From assembly GCA_902622515.1 (NCBI GenBank), contig CACNQE010000002.1, positions 124,001 to 188,000 on the forward strand: a stretch of 64,000 nucleotides of DNA. The letters are read 5' to 3'. The position numbers and the translations under genes were made by a program. This DNA is from an uncultured SAR116 cluster alpha proteobacterium (GTDB lineage: Bacteria > Pseudomonadota > Alphaproteobacteria > Puniceispirillales > Puniceispirillaceae). The notes under the pieces are model-generated. The model did no database searches and was not told where the DNA came from. It worked only from the letters and a program-made list of their open reading frames with translations. Of the stretch, positions 63,832-64,000 are shown one piece after another (within the stretch, counting starts at the first letter, position 1; each line of letters opens with the position of its first letter).

Positions 63832-64000
63832 TTATTTCAATATTTTATCCACAAATGACCAAGCTGTTGGCATAGCAAAGCTTGCAATAATAATTTTCAA
63901 ACAATCAGCATAAATAAATGGAATAAAACCTTTGAGAATAGCAGCTTCAAAGCCAATATAAATTGAGAGCCAACTTATACCACTCAGAAAAATTATAAAG
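63832..64000 (-). CDS. bioY: Biotin transporter BioY (C-terminal part, cut by window)
   Basis: The last 55 codons of a membrane protein whose start lies beyond the window. The visible end reads GISWLSIYIGFEAAILKG, then FIPFIYADCLKIIIASFAMPTAW, which matches the C-terminal BioY pattern of a Gly-x-x-Pro-Phe-x-x-x-Asp-x-x-K block and a final PxxW. BioY is the substrate-binding S component for biotin uptake. The stop is TAA at 63832-63834. Identification is from the C-terminus only. Confidence 0.8.
   Translation of the reverse strand, partial: FIIFLSGISWLSIYIGFEAAILKGFIPFIYADCLKIIIASFAMPTAWSFVDKILK

Overview
The window reads as a contiguous stretch of an AT-rich (by eye roughly 35 percent G+C) alphaproteobacterial chromosome. 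Nearly all genes are housekeeping, they are tightly packed, and the standard genetic code fits throughout. The evidence for Alphaproteobacteria is gene content and order: mutY | DciA-like - DsbA-like - smc; the Fo half of ATP synthase (atpI-atpB-atpE-atpF'-atpF) on its own without the F1 genes; tldD divergent from ctaC-ctaD-ctaB-(small gene)-ctaG-ctaE-surf1; a GCS2-type gshA; ribF-ileS-lspA-DUF3035; a lipid A block msbA | DUF374 - waaA - lpxK - acyltransferase. An aerobic Gram-negative with LPS is implied. The low G+C and compactness suggest a streamlined, possibly marine lineage, but sequence alone does not fix genus or order. I see no insertion sequence, prophage, integrase, toxin-antitoxin pair or CRISPR array.

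Layout. 1-7.5 kb: purH (cut by the window edge), mutY, DciA-like, DsbA-like, smc. 7.6-10.3 kb: the Fo operon behind a good sigma70-type promoter. 10.4-16.4 kb: a small lipoprotein, ispH-thrB-rnhA, a peroxiredoxin, a DsbD-like reductase and YqgE. 16.5-23.6 kb: thrC, surf1 and the aa3-type cytochrome c oxidase cluster, all on the minus strand, with a terminator-like hairpin between ctaE and surf1 and a 45-residue membrane gene between ctaB and ctaG. 23.9-31.9 kb: tldD, gshA, rsmE, ubiA, argC, pmbA (tldE) and a dual-specificity-type phosphatase. 31.9-37.8 kb: the lipid A block. 37.8-51.9 kb: xseA, purD, tadA, rluB-rsmD, the ribF-ileS-lspA-DUF3035-mutL run, an MscS channel, ChaC and an IclR regulator. 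52.2-59.2 kb: tRNA-Leu(CAA), YqaA/DedA-type protein, dsbB, HNH nuclease, an esterase, gluQ, an MFS carrier and panC-panB. 59.3-64 kb: an FMN glutamate-synthase-like protein, a phosphatidylserine-decarboxylase-like protein that lacks the pyruvoyl serine, a secreted Ig-like repeat protein, an unknown 94-residue gene, and the end of bioY.

Systems that work together: heme-copper oxidase structural and assembly genes; DsbA/DsbB oxidation plus DsbD-like reduction in the envelope; TldD and TldE as the two halves of one metalloprotease; gshA and ChaC for glutathione synthesis and breakdown; panB-panC for pantothenate; thrB and thrC for threonine; waaA/lpxK/acyltransferase/MsbA for lipid A.

Most of the window is ordinary. 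The parts least explained by known annotation are at the right end (61.0-63.8 kb): a decarboxylase relative with its catalytic positions replaced, and a secreted three-repeat Ig-like protein that stops just after beginning a fourth repeat.
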